Assembly (NCBI RefSeq): GCF_000961095.1
Contig: NZ_CP011058.1
Coordinates: forward strand, 2,075,001 to 2,139,000
From: Paenibacillus beijingensis
Lineage (GTDB): Bacteria; Bacillota; Bacilli; Paenibacillales; Paenibacillaceae
DNA: 64,000 bases
Direction of reading: 5' to 3'
Shown: one piece after another, positions 50,706-59,521 of the stretch
Numbering within the stretch: the first letter of the stretch is position 1
Layout: each line of letters begins with the position of its first letter
Translations under genes and position numbers: made by a program
Notes under the pieces: generated by a model
The model's database searches: none
The model's input: only the letters and a program-made list of their open reading frames with translations
What the model was told of the DNA's origin: nothing

Positions 50706-52211
50706 ATGCCACTTACACGGGGTGAGAGATTTATCGAAAGCTTGCGCGACGGCCGCAGCGTTTGGTTTGAAGGGAAACGTCTGGACGATGTGACGGCGCA
50801 CCCGGCGTTCCAAGGCACTTTGGACACAATCCGGAAGCTGTTCGATACGCTCGATGACAAACAGCTTCAAGAGCGGATCGGGTTTAAAAACGAGGCGACC
50901 GGCGTTTACGCCCACAACGCGTTTCTGGTGCCCTATGAGCGGGAGGATCTGATCCGGCGCAGAGCGGCGTTTGCGCACTGGGCGGACGAAACGAACGGCG
51001 TTATGAGCCGTCTGTCCGAATTCGCCCGGTCGCTCGTGACCGGCTGGTATGCGGCGCGCCATGAATTTACGCCGTATGACCCGCATTTCGCAGATAAAAT
51101 AACGCGTTATTACGAACATGCGAGGGACAACGATTCCTTTCTGACGACGGCGCTGCTCGACCCGCAGATCGACCGCACGAAGAGCCCCGGCGAGCACCGC
51201 AATCCCGATTCGGTGCTTCGTATCGTCGGCGAAACGGAAGAGGGCGTCATCGTTCGGGGTGCAAAGATGATTGCTACCGCTGGGCCGTACGCCCACGATT
51301 TTCTCGTTTATCCGTACTACCGTCTGAAAGAAACCGAAAGCGAATACGCCCATTTCCTCATCGTTCCTGCCAATCTTCCCGGGCTGCATATCGTCTGCCG
51401 AGATTCTTTCGCCAAGTTTAGCGGCGATGATTATCCCTTAAGCTCCAAATACGATGAGATGGATGCCGTGCTGTTTTTCGACGATGTGCTCGTTCCGTGG
51501 GAACGCGTATTTTTGAAGGGTAGCACCGAGGGCGTCTGGAAGCTGCGTATGAATGAGACGGCCGGCGCGCTTGCATTCCATCAAACCGTTGTGAGGCTGT
51601 TGTCTAAGCTCGAATTTGTAACCGGGGTGTCCGTTGCGGTCGCCCAGTCGATCGGCGCCGATGGCTTCCAGCACGTGCAGGAAAAGCTCGGCGAGCTCAT
51701 TATTCAGACGGAAAGCATCAAGGGACTGCTGCTCGCCTCCGAGCTCCAAAGCAGCCGCAGCGAAGCCGGAATCGAGCTGCCGGACCTCGTTCCGATCGAA
51801 ACGGCGCGAAATTTGGGCACCCGGTATTATCCGCGGGCACTTGAAATTTTGCAGCTGATCGGCGCCGGCGGCTTCATGCAGGTCCCTTCCCGTCTTGAGG
51901 AGCTCAGCGGTCCGCTCAAGGATTTGATGCACACCTATTATGCCGGAAAACAAGTGGGCGCGGACGATAAAGTACGGCTGTTTAAACTGGCTTGGGATTT
52001 GGCAGGCAGCCAACTCGGCTCCCGTCATGAGCTGTACGAGCGTTTCTATGCGGGCGATCCGGTCCGGACCTACGCCAATCAATATGTGAACGCCGATAAA
52101 TCCGATCTGGAAAGACGAATGCGGCAGTTCCGTCAAGCCCATTACGGAAAGGAGGCTGAAAGCGGTGAGCCAACTATCGGCAGGCAGCAACTATCGTTCA
52201 CGCCTCAGTGA
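50706..52211 (+). CDS. HpaB-family flavin-dependent monooxygenase, copy 1
   Basis: A 501-residue protein of the 4-hydroxyphenylacetate 3-hydroxylase oxygenase/acyl-CoA dehydrogenase superfamily (ALLDPQIDRTKSPGEHRN, RGAKMIATAGPYAHDFLVYP, MDAVLFFDDVLVPWERVF, ETARNLGTRYYPRALEIL, GSRHELYERFYAGDPVRTYA). It uses free reduced FAD. The ATG follows AAGGAGGAGG. A paralogue overlaps its end by 47 bp. Setting between SsuD- and SfnG-like enzymes suggests hydroxylation of an organosulfur or aromatic compound; the true substrate is unknown. Confidence 0.87.
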   Translation: MPLTRGERFIESLRDGRSVWFEGKRLDDVTAHPAFQGTLDTIRKLFDTLDDKQLQERIGFKNEATGVYAHNAFLVPYEREDLIRRRAAFAHWADETNGVMSRLSEFARSLVTGWYAARHEFTPYDPHFADKITRYYEHARDNDSFLTTALLDPQIDRTKSPGEHRNPDSVLRIVGETEEGVIVRGAKMIATAGPYAHDFLVYPYYRLKETESEYAHFLIVPANLPGLHIVCRDSFAKFSGDDYPLSSKYDEMDAVLFFDDVLVPWERVFLKGSTEGVWKLRMNETAGALAFHQTVVRLLSKLEFVTGVSVAVAQSIGADGFQHVQEKLGELIIQTESIKGLLLASELQSSRSEAGIELPDLVPIETARNLGTRYYPRALEILQLIGAGGFMQVPSRLEELSGPLKDLMHTYYAGKQVGADDKVRLFKLAWDLAGSQLGSRHELYERFYAGDPVRTYANQYVNADKSDLERRMRQFRQAHYGKEAESGEPTIGRQQLSFTPQ

Positions 52212-53625
52212 CGGCCGGAAGGTGTGGTTGGAAGGTGAAGCGGTCGCCGACGTTGCAAGCCACCCTGCTTTCAAAGGCACGGTCGATACGGTCGCCTCGC
52301 TGATCGATTTGCAGGAGGCGCCTGAGACGCAGGATGCGCTGACATTCGTCAGTCCGACGAGCGGCAAGCGCGTGAATTCGGCATTCCTTGTTCCTTCAAG
52401 CAAAGAAGACATCCGCCGCAGGCATGAGGCGTTCAAGGTTTGGTCGGACGCCACCTTCGGCATGATGAGCCGTTTGTCCGAATATTCCCGCTCGCTGCTG
52501 ACCGGATGGTATGCAAGCCGCAGCCGTTTGGGCGGTGCGTCGGACCATTTTGCGGATAAAATATCCCGATACTTCGAGCAAAGCCGTGACCTCGATCTGC
52601 TGTCGACGACGGCCTTTCACGATCCGCAAATCGACCGTTCCAAAGGCCCGTCCGAATCTTCCGATCCGGACGCTTACCTGCGCATAGTCAAAGAATCGGA
52701 GGACGGCATCTGGGTGAGCGGCGCCAAAATGATCGCCACCGCCGCCCCTTACGTGGACGAAGTGTTCATTTATCCTTTTCACCGCAGATCGGACAAAGAC
52801 AAGCTGTATGCGACGATGTTCGCCGTTCCGGTGGGCACGCCCGGTCTTCACCTCGTCTGCCGGGAGCCGTTCGCTTCGGAACAAGCGGAGGAGCATCCGC
52901 TCAGCTCGCGCTATGACGAGATGGACGCCGTTCTTATCTTCGACGAAGTGTTCATCCCGTCGGAACGCGTGTTCATTAAAGACGACCCGGAAGCGATCTG
53001 GAACATGCGAATGGATCCCGCGGTCGTCGCCCTGAGCCAGCATCAGACGGTCGTCCGGCTCATCAGCAAGCTCGAATTCGTCGCGGCTTTGGGTCATGAA
53101 ATCGCGACGACGATCGGCGTAGCGCACCATCTTCATGTGCAGGAAAAACTGGGTGAGCTGCTGATTCAGCTGAATACGGTCAAGGCGCTGCTTGCCGTTT
53201 CCGAAGAGCAGGCGGAGCCGGACGCCGGGACGGGCGTATGGCTTCCGGCCACCGAACCGCTCGCGACCGCCCGCAACTTAGGAAGCCGTTATTATCCGCG
53301 GGCGATCAGCATCCTCCAGCATATTAGCGCGGGCGGATTGATGCAGACGCCGTCCACGCTCGCCGAATTGAACGGGCCGATCGGGCATCTGGTGCAAAAA
53401 TATTACCGCGGCGCTTCGGTTGACGCGAAAGAACGGACGCGGCTGTTCAAGCTGGCGTGGGATTTGATCGCGAGTCCGCTCGGGTCGCGCCACGAGCTGT
53501 ACGAAATTTTTTACTCGGGCGATCCGGTAAGAACATACGCCGCCCAGTATACCGGGTATGACAAAGCATCACTGACCGACCCGGTGTGGAAGCTGATCGG
53601 CAACGGCGAGGCGGTTCTGCGATGA
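52165..53625 (+). CDS. HpaB-family flavin-dependent monooxygenase, copy 2
   Basis: A 486-residue paralogue of the preceding protein, alignable along its whole length (FHDPQIDRSKGPSESSDPDA, SGAKMIATAAPYVDEVFIYP, MDAVLIFDEVFIPSERVF, TARNLGSRYYPRAISIL, GSRHELYEIFYSGDPVRTYA). The GTG at 52165 lies eight bases after AAAGGAGG and within the previous gene. The two copies are clearly diverged and both intact, which suggests different substrates or a heteromer. Confidence 0.87.
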   Translation: MSQLSAGSNYRSRLSDGRKVWLEGEAVADVASHPAFKGTVDTVASLIDLQEAPETQDALTFVSPTSGKRVNSAFLVPSSKEDIRRRHEAFKVWSDATFGMMSRLSEYSRSLLTGWYASRSRLGGASDHFADKISRYFEQSRDLDLLSTTAFHDPQIDRSKGPSESSDPDAYLRIVKESEDGIWVSGAKMIATAAPYVDEVFIYPFHRRSDKDKLYATMFAVPVGTPGLHLVCREPFASEQAEEHPLSSRYDEMDAVLIFDEVFIPSERVFIKDDPEAIWNMRMDPAVVALSQHQTVVRLISKLEFVAALGHEIATTIGVAHHLHVQEKLGELLIQLNTVKALLAVSEEQAEPDAGTGVWLPATEPLATARNLGSRYYPRAISILQHISAGGLMQTPSTLAELNGPIGHLVQKYYRGASVDAKERTRLFKLAWDLIASPLGSRHELYEIFYSGDPVRTYAAQYTGYDKASLTDPVWKLIGNGEAVLR

Positions 53626-54722
53626 GCATCCAGGTTGCGCTTTGGGGTTCGAATATTGCAGGCGGATTTCTGCGCTCTGCCATCGAGCAGGACAGGGATG
53701 CAAGCTACGCGTACAACTTGAAACTCGCTCAGCTTGCGGACCGGCTCGGCTACGACGCGATGCTGCTGCCCGTCCGTTATATCGGCGGCATCGGCGGCGG
53801 CGATTCGGCGACCGGGCAGCTTGACCCGGTCACAACGGCCGCGGCGCTCGCGGCATCGACCGAGCGGATCCGGTTCATCAGCGCGGTGCTGCCGGGATTC
53901 ATTCCGCCGGTTACGCTGGCCAAGATGGGTGCGACGATCGACCATATCAGCTCGGGCCGGTGGCACGTCAATCTGGTGACCGGCTGGTTTCAGGAGGAGC
54001 AGGAAATGTTCGGCCTGCCCTGGATCGCGCATGAGGAGCGATATGCACGGTCGGAGGAGTACCTCGAAATTTTGAAGGGGCTCTGGCAACAGGAAACGTT
54101 CTCCTTCGAAGGCCGGTATTACAGCATCAAGGAAGGACGCATCCGTCCTTTTCCGTATCAGCGTCCGTACCCGGCCATTTTTCAAGGGGGCAACTCACAA
54201 GCGGCGCGCAGCATGGCCGGCAGATTGTCGGATTGGTACTTTATGAACGGAGCGCCGCTCGATGAGATTAAGGAGCAGATCCGGGAGGTGAGCGGCATCG
54301 CCTCCTCGCACGGCCGGACGGTCCGGTTTGCGGTCAATGCGTTCGTTGTCGCGAGAGAAACGGAGCAGGAAGCACGGGCGGAGTATGACCGCATCCTTGA
54401 GCTGGCCGACCGCGCCGCGATCCGGCAATTTCAGGAAAGGGCGAAAGGCGCCAAAGGGATGTGGGGCAACGCCTCGTCCGTCAGCGATTTCGTCGCCAAC
54501 AACGAAGGCTTCCGGACGGGGCTGATCGGCTCTTACGATCAGGTCGCCCGCAAAATCAAGGAGCTTGAAAGCGCCGGCGTTCAGATGCTGCTGACCGCCT
54601 ACCGGTTCCCGCTGCAGGAAACGGTTCATTTTCACGATCATGTGCTGCCCCTTATCCGGGATAGCCGGCCGGCCTCCGGCCTGGATGCAAGCTCCACCGC
54701 TTCCATCCCAACGAATCGATAG
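53622..54722 (+). CDS. SfnG-like (dimethylsulfone) FMNH2-dependent monooxygenase
   Basis: A 366-residue luciferase-fold enzyme closest in pattern to SfnG: SNIAGGFLRSAIEQ, YNLKLAQLADRLGYDAMLLP, ATIDHISSGRWHVNLVTGWF, HEERYARSEEYLEILKGLW, PAIFQGGNSQAARSMAGRLS, DWYFMNG and VNAFVVARETEQEARAEY. SfnG converts dimethylsulfone to methanesulfinate. The start overlaps the preceding stop (ATGA). It fits a sulfur-scavenging pathway with SsuD. Confidence 0.87.
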   Translation: MSIQVALWGSNIAGGFLRSAIEQDRDASYAYNLKLAQLADRLGYDAMLLPVRYIGGIGGGDSATGQLDPVTTAAALAASTERIRFISAVLPGFIPPVTLAKMGATIDHISSGRWHVNLVTGWFQEEQEMFGLPWIAHEERYARSEEYLEILKGLWQQETFSFEGRYYSIKEGRIRPFPYQRPYPAIFQGGNSQAARSMAGRLSDWYFMNGAPLDEIKEQIREVSGIASSHGRTVRFAVNAFVVARETEQEARAEYDRILELADRAAIRQFQERAKGAKGMWGNASSVSDFVANNEGFRTGLIGSYDQVARKIKELESAGVQMLLTAYRFPLQETVHFHDHVLPLIRDSRPASGLDASSTASIPTNR

Positions 54723-54756
54723 GAGTTCATTTAACGAACAGATAGGAGTTCATTTT

Positions 54757-55749
54757 ATGAAGAAACCATTGACGAAACCTTTGACCAGACCTTTGATGAA
54801 ACCTTTGATGAAACCTTTGACCAATCCTTTGACCAATCCTTTGACCAATCCTTTGACGAGACCACTGTCCTTATTGATCGCCACCCTCCTGTTCGCGCTG
54901 CTCCTTACGGCATGCGGCGGACAGAAAACAAACACCCAAAATGAATCAGCAGCGAGTGCGGGTGCGGATGCGGGTCAAAATCAGTCCGCTTCCGAACAAA
55001 GCAGCGGCACGAACGAGAAGAAAACGATCACCTTCGGTGCGACCGCCGGTCCATACAGCGACCAAATTAAGCTGGGCATCAAGCCGATTCTTGAAAAGAA
55101 AGGCTACACCGTGAATATCGTCGAGTTCAACGATTACATTCAGCCCAATCTGGCGCTCGCGAACGGCGACCTGGATGCGAACGTGTTTCAGCACAGCATT
55201 TATCTGGAGCGGTTTGCTGCTGAACGGAACCTGGAATTGACCAATTTGCTGCAAGTGCCGACTGCTCCGATCGGCATCTATTCCAAGAAGCATCAGTCGC
55301 TTGATGAAGCCGGCGCGGGCACAGAAGTCGCACTTCCGAACGATCCGGCCAACCAGTCACGAGCGCTTGTCATGATGCAGCAGTTCGGCTGGCTCAAGTT
55401 AAAAGACGGCGTTGACCCGATTAAAGTTTCCGAGAAAGACGTCGCCGAAAACATCAAAAACATTAAGCTGCTGCCGCTGGAAGCCGCCCAGCTGCCGCGA
55501 TCCTTGGAATCGGCCGACTTCTCGTTCATTAACGGCAACTTTGCGCTTGCTTCCGGGCTGACGCTGGATCAGTCGCTCGGTCTCGAACAAATCCCGGGTC
55601 ATTACATGAATATCGTCGCAGTCAAGACAGCCGACAAAGACAAGCAGTTCGTGAAGGACATCGAGGACGCCTACAAATCCGCAGAGTTCAAGCAGTTGAC
55701 GGAAACCAAGTTCAAAGGCTTTGTCCAGCCGGATTATATGAAAAGCTAA
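54757..55749 (+). CDS. MetQ/NlpA-family solute-binding lipoprotein with repeat-expanded signal peptide
   Basis: A 330-residue lipoprotein. Residues 3-38 are nine (K/R/N)PL(T/M/S) repeats, followed by the hydrophobic core SLLIATLLFALLLTAC with the lipobox. The mature part is a MetQ-type receptor (FGATAGPYSDQIKLGIKPIL, VEFNDYIQPNLALANGDLDA, NVFQHSIYL, IALPNDPAN-like VALPNDPANQSRAL, FINGNFALASGL, YMNIVAVK). No MetN or MetI genes follow before the operon ends. It may deliver methionine-like or other sulfur compounds. A 23-bp duplication gives it two copies of the ATAGGAG site. Confidence 0.88.
   Translation: MKKPLTKPLTRPLMKPLMKPLTNPLTNPLTNPLTRPLSLLIATLLFALLLTACGGQKTNTQNESAASAGADAGQNQSASEQSSGTNEKKTITFGATAGPYSDQIKLGIKPILEKKGYTVNIVEFNDYIQPNLALANGDLDANVFQHSIYLERFAAERNLELTNLLQVPTAPIGIYSKKHQSLDEAGAGTEVALPNDPANQSRALVMMQQFGWLKLKDGVDPIKVSEKDVAENIKNIKLLPLEAAQLPRSLESADFSFINGNFALASGLTLDQSLGLEQIPGHYMNIVAVKTADKDKQFVKDIEDAYKSAEFKQLTETKFKGFVQPDYMKS
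54763..54870 (+). repeat. Nine tandem 12-bp repeats inside the MetQ-like signal peptide
   Basis: Units of the form AAACCTTTGACC, AGACCTTTGATG and AATCCTTTGACC run from 54763 to 54870 without frame change, each coding four residues. They lengthen the positively charged n-region by about 36 residues. Just before, GATAGGAGTTCATTT is repeated (54718-54732, 54741-54755). Confidence 0.9.
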
Positions 55750-55833
55750 TAACGACTAATAACGAAGCGTTCTCGAAGCCTTCTCGAAGCGTTCTCGAAC
55801 AGGTATTCTTTGAACATAGCATCACACTGCAGC

Positions 55834-55988
55834 ACATGGAACTAAGCAACCGCTGAACATGCTACTCAGCCGCTTGCTGCACATGATACTTAGCCGCTTC
55901 TGTACATGGAATTTAGCCGCTATCAGCCGAATTTTCCCTTGAAATGCAGACTTAGCCGCTATCAGCCAAATCTTCCTCTGAATTGCAG
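55834..55988 (+). repeat. Irregular tandem units with TTAGCCGCT core
   Basis: Units begin ACATGGAACTAAGC, ACATGCTACTCAGCC, ACATGATACTTAGCC and ACATGGAATTTAGCC. The last two carry an added stretch TATCAGCC-(A/G)AAT-TTCC ending in TGCAG. The period is about 23-24 bp, then about 46 bp. Confidence 0.65.
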
Positions 55989-56004
55989 AAAGCGTCGAAG
56001 TAAA

Positions 56005-56197
56005 TTTTGAAATACATGCGTTCGTACATCTTTTTTCTCGTTATTAATCCACCAAGTGAAAATTCCTGCGAAAATACATTTTTTCGCCGGCCCAGTCGCA
56101 TTTCAGGCTATAAAAGCTTTGAATTCCTGCATATTTGCAGCTTTTCCCTTCCGACAAACGATTTTGATCGATAAAAACTGTACATTTGCAGGTTTGA
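56005..56197 (-). repeat. Dispersed repeat, copy B
   Basis: The reverse complement matches 5950-6104, with an extra block of about 50 bp containing a third TTTTCGCAGGAATTTT-type motif. See copy A for shared features. Confidence 0.65.
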
Positions 56198-56214
56198 AAG
56201 ATTCGTCCGTGAGA

Positions 56215-56342
56215 GAAGCCGTAGGCAATCGCGGTTTTGCGAGGGCGTATGTGGGTGATGCCGTAGGCAACCGCGGTTTTGCGAGGTTCGACCGCGAGTG
56301 ATGCCGTAGACAACGGCGGAGTAATCGCGGAGGTGACCGCGA
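56215..56342 (+). repeat. Three 42-43-bp tandem repeats
   Basis: Units start at 56215, 56257 and 56300 with GA(A/T)GCCGTAGGCAA followed by a CGCGG-rich half. The first two are most alike; the third is diverged. Confidence 0.7.
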
Positions 56343-56528
56343 GAAGGCGCGGACTGACCACGGGGTTCGCTCCTTATCGCGGGCTCTGCCAAGCACAAAG
56401 CAAACAGGATCTCCAGCTCCGCTTTGCCAGTGGAATTGGAGGTCCTTTTGCGTCACATTCGGGACTTGCACATTCATGCTAACACTTGCTCATTCATGCA
56501 ACCACTTCCGGGAGAGCCCCCTAGCCCC

Positions 56529-57956
56529 TTATTTCAGCTTGATCGAAATGAGCTTCAGCTCCGTCATTTCTTCGACGGCGTATTTGATTCCTTCGCGTCC
56601 GAAGCCGCTTTCCTTCACTCCCCCGTAGGGCATGTTGTCGACACGGAACGTGGGAAAATCGTTGATCATGACCCCGCCCACCTCCAATTCTTCGGCGGCT
56701 TTCATCGCGGCATGGATATCGTTAGTATAAATGCCCGCCTGTAATCCGTAACGGGAGTTGTTCACTTCCGCGATCGCCTGCTCCAGCGAGGCAAAAGGAG
56801 CTACCGTTACAACGGGACCGAACACTTCCTGGCAGGAGACCGGCTCATCCGCTGCCACGCCACTCAGGATAGTCGGAGGAAACATCCGGGAATTCAGCGC
56901 CTTGCCGCCCGTGATGACCTGCGCCCCGCTTGCGGCTGCGCTGTCAACCCAATCCTGGATTCGGCGAACTTCCTTCTCGCTGATCAACGCCGAAACATCG
57001 GTCGCTTCATCCAGCGGATCGCCAACGGTCAATTTCTCCGTCTGCAATTTGAATTTGCGCACAAACTCGTCGAAATTGCTCTCGTGGACATAAATGCGTT
57101 GAATCGAAATGCAAACCTGGCCGCTGAAGGAAAAGGCGCCGAGTACGCATCGGCTGATTAATTCCTCTGTGATTTCGTACCCCTGGTCAATAATCAGCCC
57201 CGAATTGGAGCCAAGCTCCAATATGACGCGTTTCAGGCCGGCTTTGTTTTTCATCGCGATGCCGACAGCCGGGCTGCCTGTAAACGTAACGGCTTTGACG
57301 CGAGGATCGCTTACCAGCTTTTCCCCTACAACCGAACCTGGGCCGGGCACAACGTTCAGCGCCCCGTCCGGAAGCCCCGCCTCCTGAAAAATTTCAGCGA
57401 GCACAAGCGAGGAAAGCGGAGTTTGGCTCGCCGGCTTCAGCACGATCGTATTGCCGGCCGCAATGGCCGGACCCACTTTATGGGCAACCAGATTGAAAGG
57501 AAAATTGAACGGGGTAATGGCTCCGACGATACCGAGCGGCTTGCGCAGCGTAAACGCCATTCTCCCTTCTCCTCCCGGAGCCGCATCGAGAGGCACCGTC
57601 TCTCCATGGATACGGCTCGCTTCCATGACGGCGAATTTGTAGGTCTGAATGGTGCGGTCAATCTCGCCTCTTGCCGTCCGAACCGGCTTGGCCGCTTCCA
57701 GCGCCAAAATACGGACAAGCTCCTCTTTTCTGCGCTCCAGAATGGCAACCGTGTTGCTTAAGATGGCCGCGCGCTGGTGTGCGGGCATTTTGGCCATTGT
57801 TGCCGCAGCCGCCTCCGCAGCTTCAATGGCTAAAGAGGTTTCGAGTTCATCCGCTTGGGCCACTTCTGCAATCTTTTCTCCCGAATAAGGAGAGTATAAT
57901 GGTTCATACCTGGCCGCTTCTTTCCGCTGCCCGTTAATAAACAAGTCCCATTTCAC
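56529..57956 (-). CDS. NAD(P)-dependent aldehyde dehydrogenase
   Basis: A 475-residue ALDH. Visible are ITPFNFPFNLVAHKVGPAIA (cofactor and active-site Asn), the base Glu in VILELGSNSG, the nucleophilic Cys in FSFSGQVCISIQR, and QEVFGPVVTVAPF. GTG at 57956 lies eight bases after AGGGG; the upstream TTG has no site. The gene follows the aminotransferase by ten bases, so together they likely oxidise the aldehyde made by transamination, for example succinate semialdehyde from GABA. Substrate choice cannot be read from the sequence. Confidence 0.9.
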   Translation of the reverse strand: MKWDLFINGQRKEAARYEPLYSPYSGEKIAEVAQADELETSLAIEAAEAAAATMAKMPAHQRAAILSNTVAILERRKEELVRILALEAAKPVRTARGEIDRTIQTYKFAVMEASRIHGETVPLDAAPGGEGRMAFTLRKPLGIVGAITPFNFPFNLVAHKVGPAIAAGNTIVLKPASQTPLSSLVLAEIFQEAGLPDGALNVVPGPGSVVGEKLVSDPRVKAVTFTGSPAVGIAMKNKAGLKRVILELGSNSGLIIDQGYEITEELISRCVLGAFSFSGQVCISIQRIYVHESNFDEFVRKFKLQTEKLTVGDPLDEATDVSALISEKEVRRIQDWVDSAAASGAQVITGGKALNSRMFPPTILSGVAADEPVSCQEVFGPVVTVAPFASLEQAIAEVNNSRYGLQAGIYTNDIHAAMKAAEELEVGGVMINDFPTFRVDNMPYGGVKESGFGREGIKYAVEEMTELKLISIKLK

Positions 57957-57966
57957 CGAACATCCC

Positions 57967-59322
57967 CTACTTTCCAACCTGCGCGTAAAGTTTGTGAAAC
58001 ACTTCGCCTATAATGCCGAGCCCTTCCTCCAGCTGCTCATCTGTAATGACAAGCGGTGTCAAGAAACGAATGACATTCCCGTGTACCCCCGCGTTCAAAA
58101 TAATAACGCCGGCTTCGTAGCAACCGTGCTGCAGCGCCGCCACAAACGCCTTAGCCGGCTCCTTTGTCTCCGGAAAAACGAACTCGACGGCGCACATCGC
58201 CCCAAGTCCGCGTACATCCGCTATGATCGGAAATGATTGCTGCAGGTTGATAAAATAATTCGTAATCGTTTCTCCGATCTTGCGCGATCTGGCTACAAGC
58301 GACTCGCGTTCCATTTTCTCGATTACAGCCAGAGCGGCGGCACAACCGAGCGGACTGCCTCCGTACGTTCCCCCGATCTCCCCGGGACCCGGCGCATCCA
58401 TAATCTCCGCGCGGCCGGTGACCGCGCTAATCGGCAAGCCCGCCGCAATCGATTTGGACATCGTCATCAGATCCGGCTCGATCTCAAAATGCGTGGACGC
58501 AAACATTTCGCCCGTACGTCCGAAGCCCGTCTGAATTTCGTCGGCAATAAAGAGAATGTCGTGTTTCTTGCAGATTTCATAAACGCCTTGCACAAACGTT
58601 TTGGGAGGAACGATAAAACCGCCCTCTCCCTGCACGGGCTCCATGATGACGGCCGCCAGTTCTTCCGGCGCCGCCTCCGTATAAAGAAAGTCTTCGAATT
58701 GCCGGACGCAATATAACGCGTACTCCTGCTCCGACATCCCTTCGGGACGGTTGGACGGATATGGATATTGGGCCTTGTAAATTGCCGGAGCAAAGGGGCC
58801 CATCTGAAATTTATAAGGCTTCACCTTGCTCGTTAACGACATGCCGAGCAGCGTGCGCCCGTGAAATCCGCGGGAAAACGAAACAATCCCCGGTTTCCCC
58901 GTATATTTCCGGGCGATTTTCACCGCGTTCTCGACCGCTTCCGCCCCGCTGTTCAGAAAGATCGTCTTTTTCGGAAATTGCCCCGGCGTGATCTGCGCGA
59001 GTTTCTCGGCCAGTGCGATATACGGTTCATACATGGCGACATGAAAACAAGTGTGAATGTACTGCTCTGCCTGCTTTTTCACTGCCTCCACGACCTCGGG
59101 CGGACAATGCCCGGCATTCAGCGTGCCAATCGCGCCGGCAAAATCCAGGAAGACATGACCGTCCACATCGTGCAGCAGAGCCCCTTCCGCCTTTTGGACA
59201 AAAACGGGAGCCGAGTTGCCGATACCTCTCGGCACGAATGACTTTCTTTTTTCCAACAGCTCCCGGGTACGGTCGCCGGGTAAATTCGAGGAAACGGATA
59301 CGAATTTTCGCGTTAATTGCAT
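57967..59322 (-). CDS. gabT: 4-aminobutyrate-type class III aminotransferase
   Basis: A 451-residue PLP enzyme. Motifs are FLDFAGAIGTLNAGHCPPEV, FLNSGAEAVENAVKIARKYT, SFSRGFHGRTLLGMSLTSKV, EPVQGEGGF, FIADEIQTGFGRTG (PLP Asp) and TMSKSIAAGLPISAV with the Schiff-base Lys. The start at 59322 follows AAGGAG. It forms an operon with the aldehyde dehydrogenase and is divergent from a PucR regulator. GABA is the most likely substrate; other omega-amino acids are possible. Confidence 0.9.
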   Translation of the reverse strand: MQLTRKFVSVSSNLPGDRTRELLEKRKSFVPRGIGNSAPVFVQKAEGALLHDVDGHVFLDFAGAIGTLNAGHCPPEVVEAVKKQAEQYIHTCFHVAMYEPYIALAEKLAQITPGQFPKKTIFLNSGAEAVENAVKIARKYTGKPGIVSFSRGFHGRTLLGMSLTSKVKPYKFQMGPFAPAIYKAQYPYPSNRPEGMSEQEYALYCVRQFEDFLYTEAAPEELAAVIMEPVQGEGGFIVPPKTFVQGVYEICKKHDILFIADEIQTGFGRTGEMFASTHFEIEPDLMTMSKSIAAGLPISAVTGRAEIMDAPGPGEIGGTYGGSPLGCAAALAVIEKMERESLVARSRKIGETITNYFINLQQSFPIIADVRGLGAMCAVEFVFPETKEPAKAFVAALQHGCYEAGVIILNAGVHGNVIRFLTPLVITDEQLEEGLGIIGEVFHKLYAQVGK

Positions 59323-59407
59323 GGCTATGAACTCCTTTACAATCATTTTGAAAGAATTTATAGTAGGTAAAAATAATGCCGTAACGCAAGATCACATTAC
59401 CATTGTA

Positions 59408-59467
59408 GGATGAATACATATGGAATTCTATTGCTTATAGAGATAGTTTTTATTTTGCTATTCATCC
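59408..59467. promoter_or_regulatory. Spaced inverted repeat between gabT and pucR genes
   Basis: GGATGAATA (59408-59416) and TATTCATCC (59459-59467) are exact complements separated by 42 bp of AT-rich sequence in the divergent promoter region. It is a candidate site for the PucR protein. Confidence 0.5.
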
Positions 59468-59521
59468 CTCATGGATAATGTTCACGACTAATTATCCACC
59501 TATCAGATTGGAGAGCCCATC

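Larger units (their letters stand above)
55750..56528. other. Long non-coding interval rich in repeats
   Basis: No gene was found. From left to right: three near-copies of CGAAGCGTTCTCGAAG (55762-55798); five irregular units containing ACATG-NNACTTAGCCGCT (55834-55988); dispersed repeat copy B (56005-56197); three 42-43-bp units with GCCGTAGGCAACCGCGGTTT (56215-56342). Open frames across this stretch are by-products of the repeats. Confidence 0.7.

Noticed and set aside
56103..56477. 124-codon minus-strand frame in the repeat interval
   Set aside because: Formed by the 42-bp repeats and dispersed repeat B; codon pattern follows the repeats and there is no start signal.
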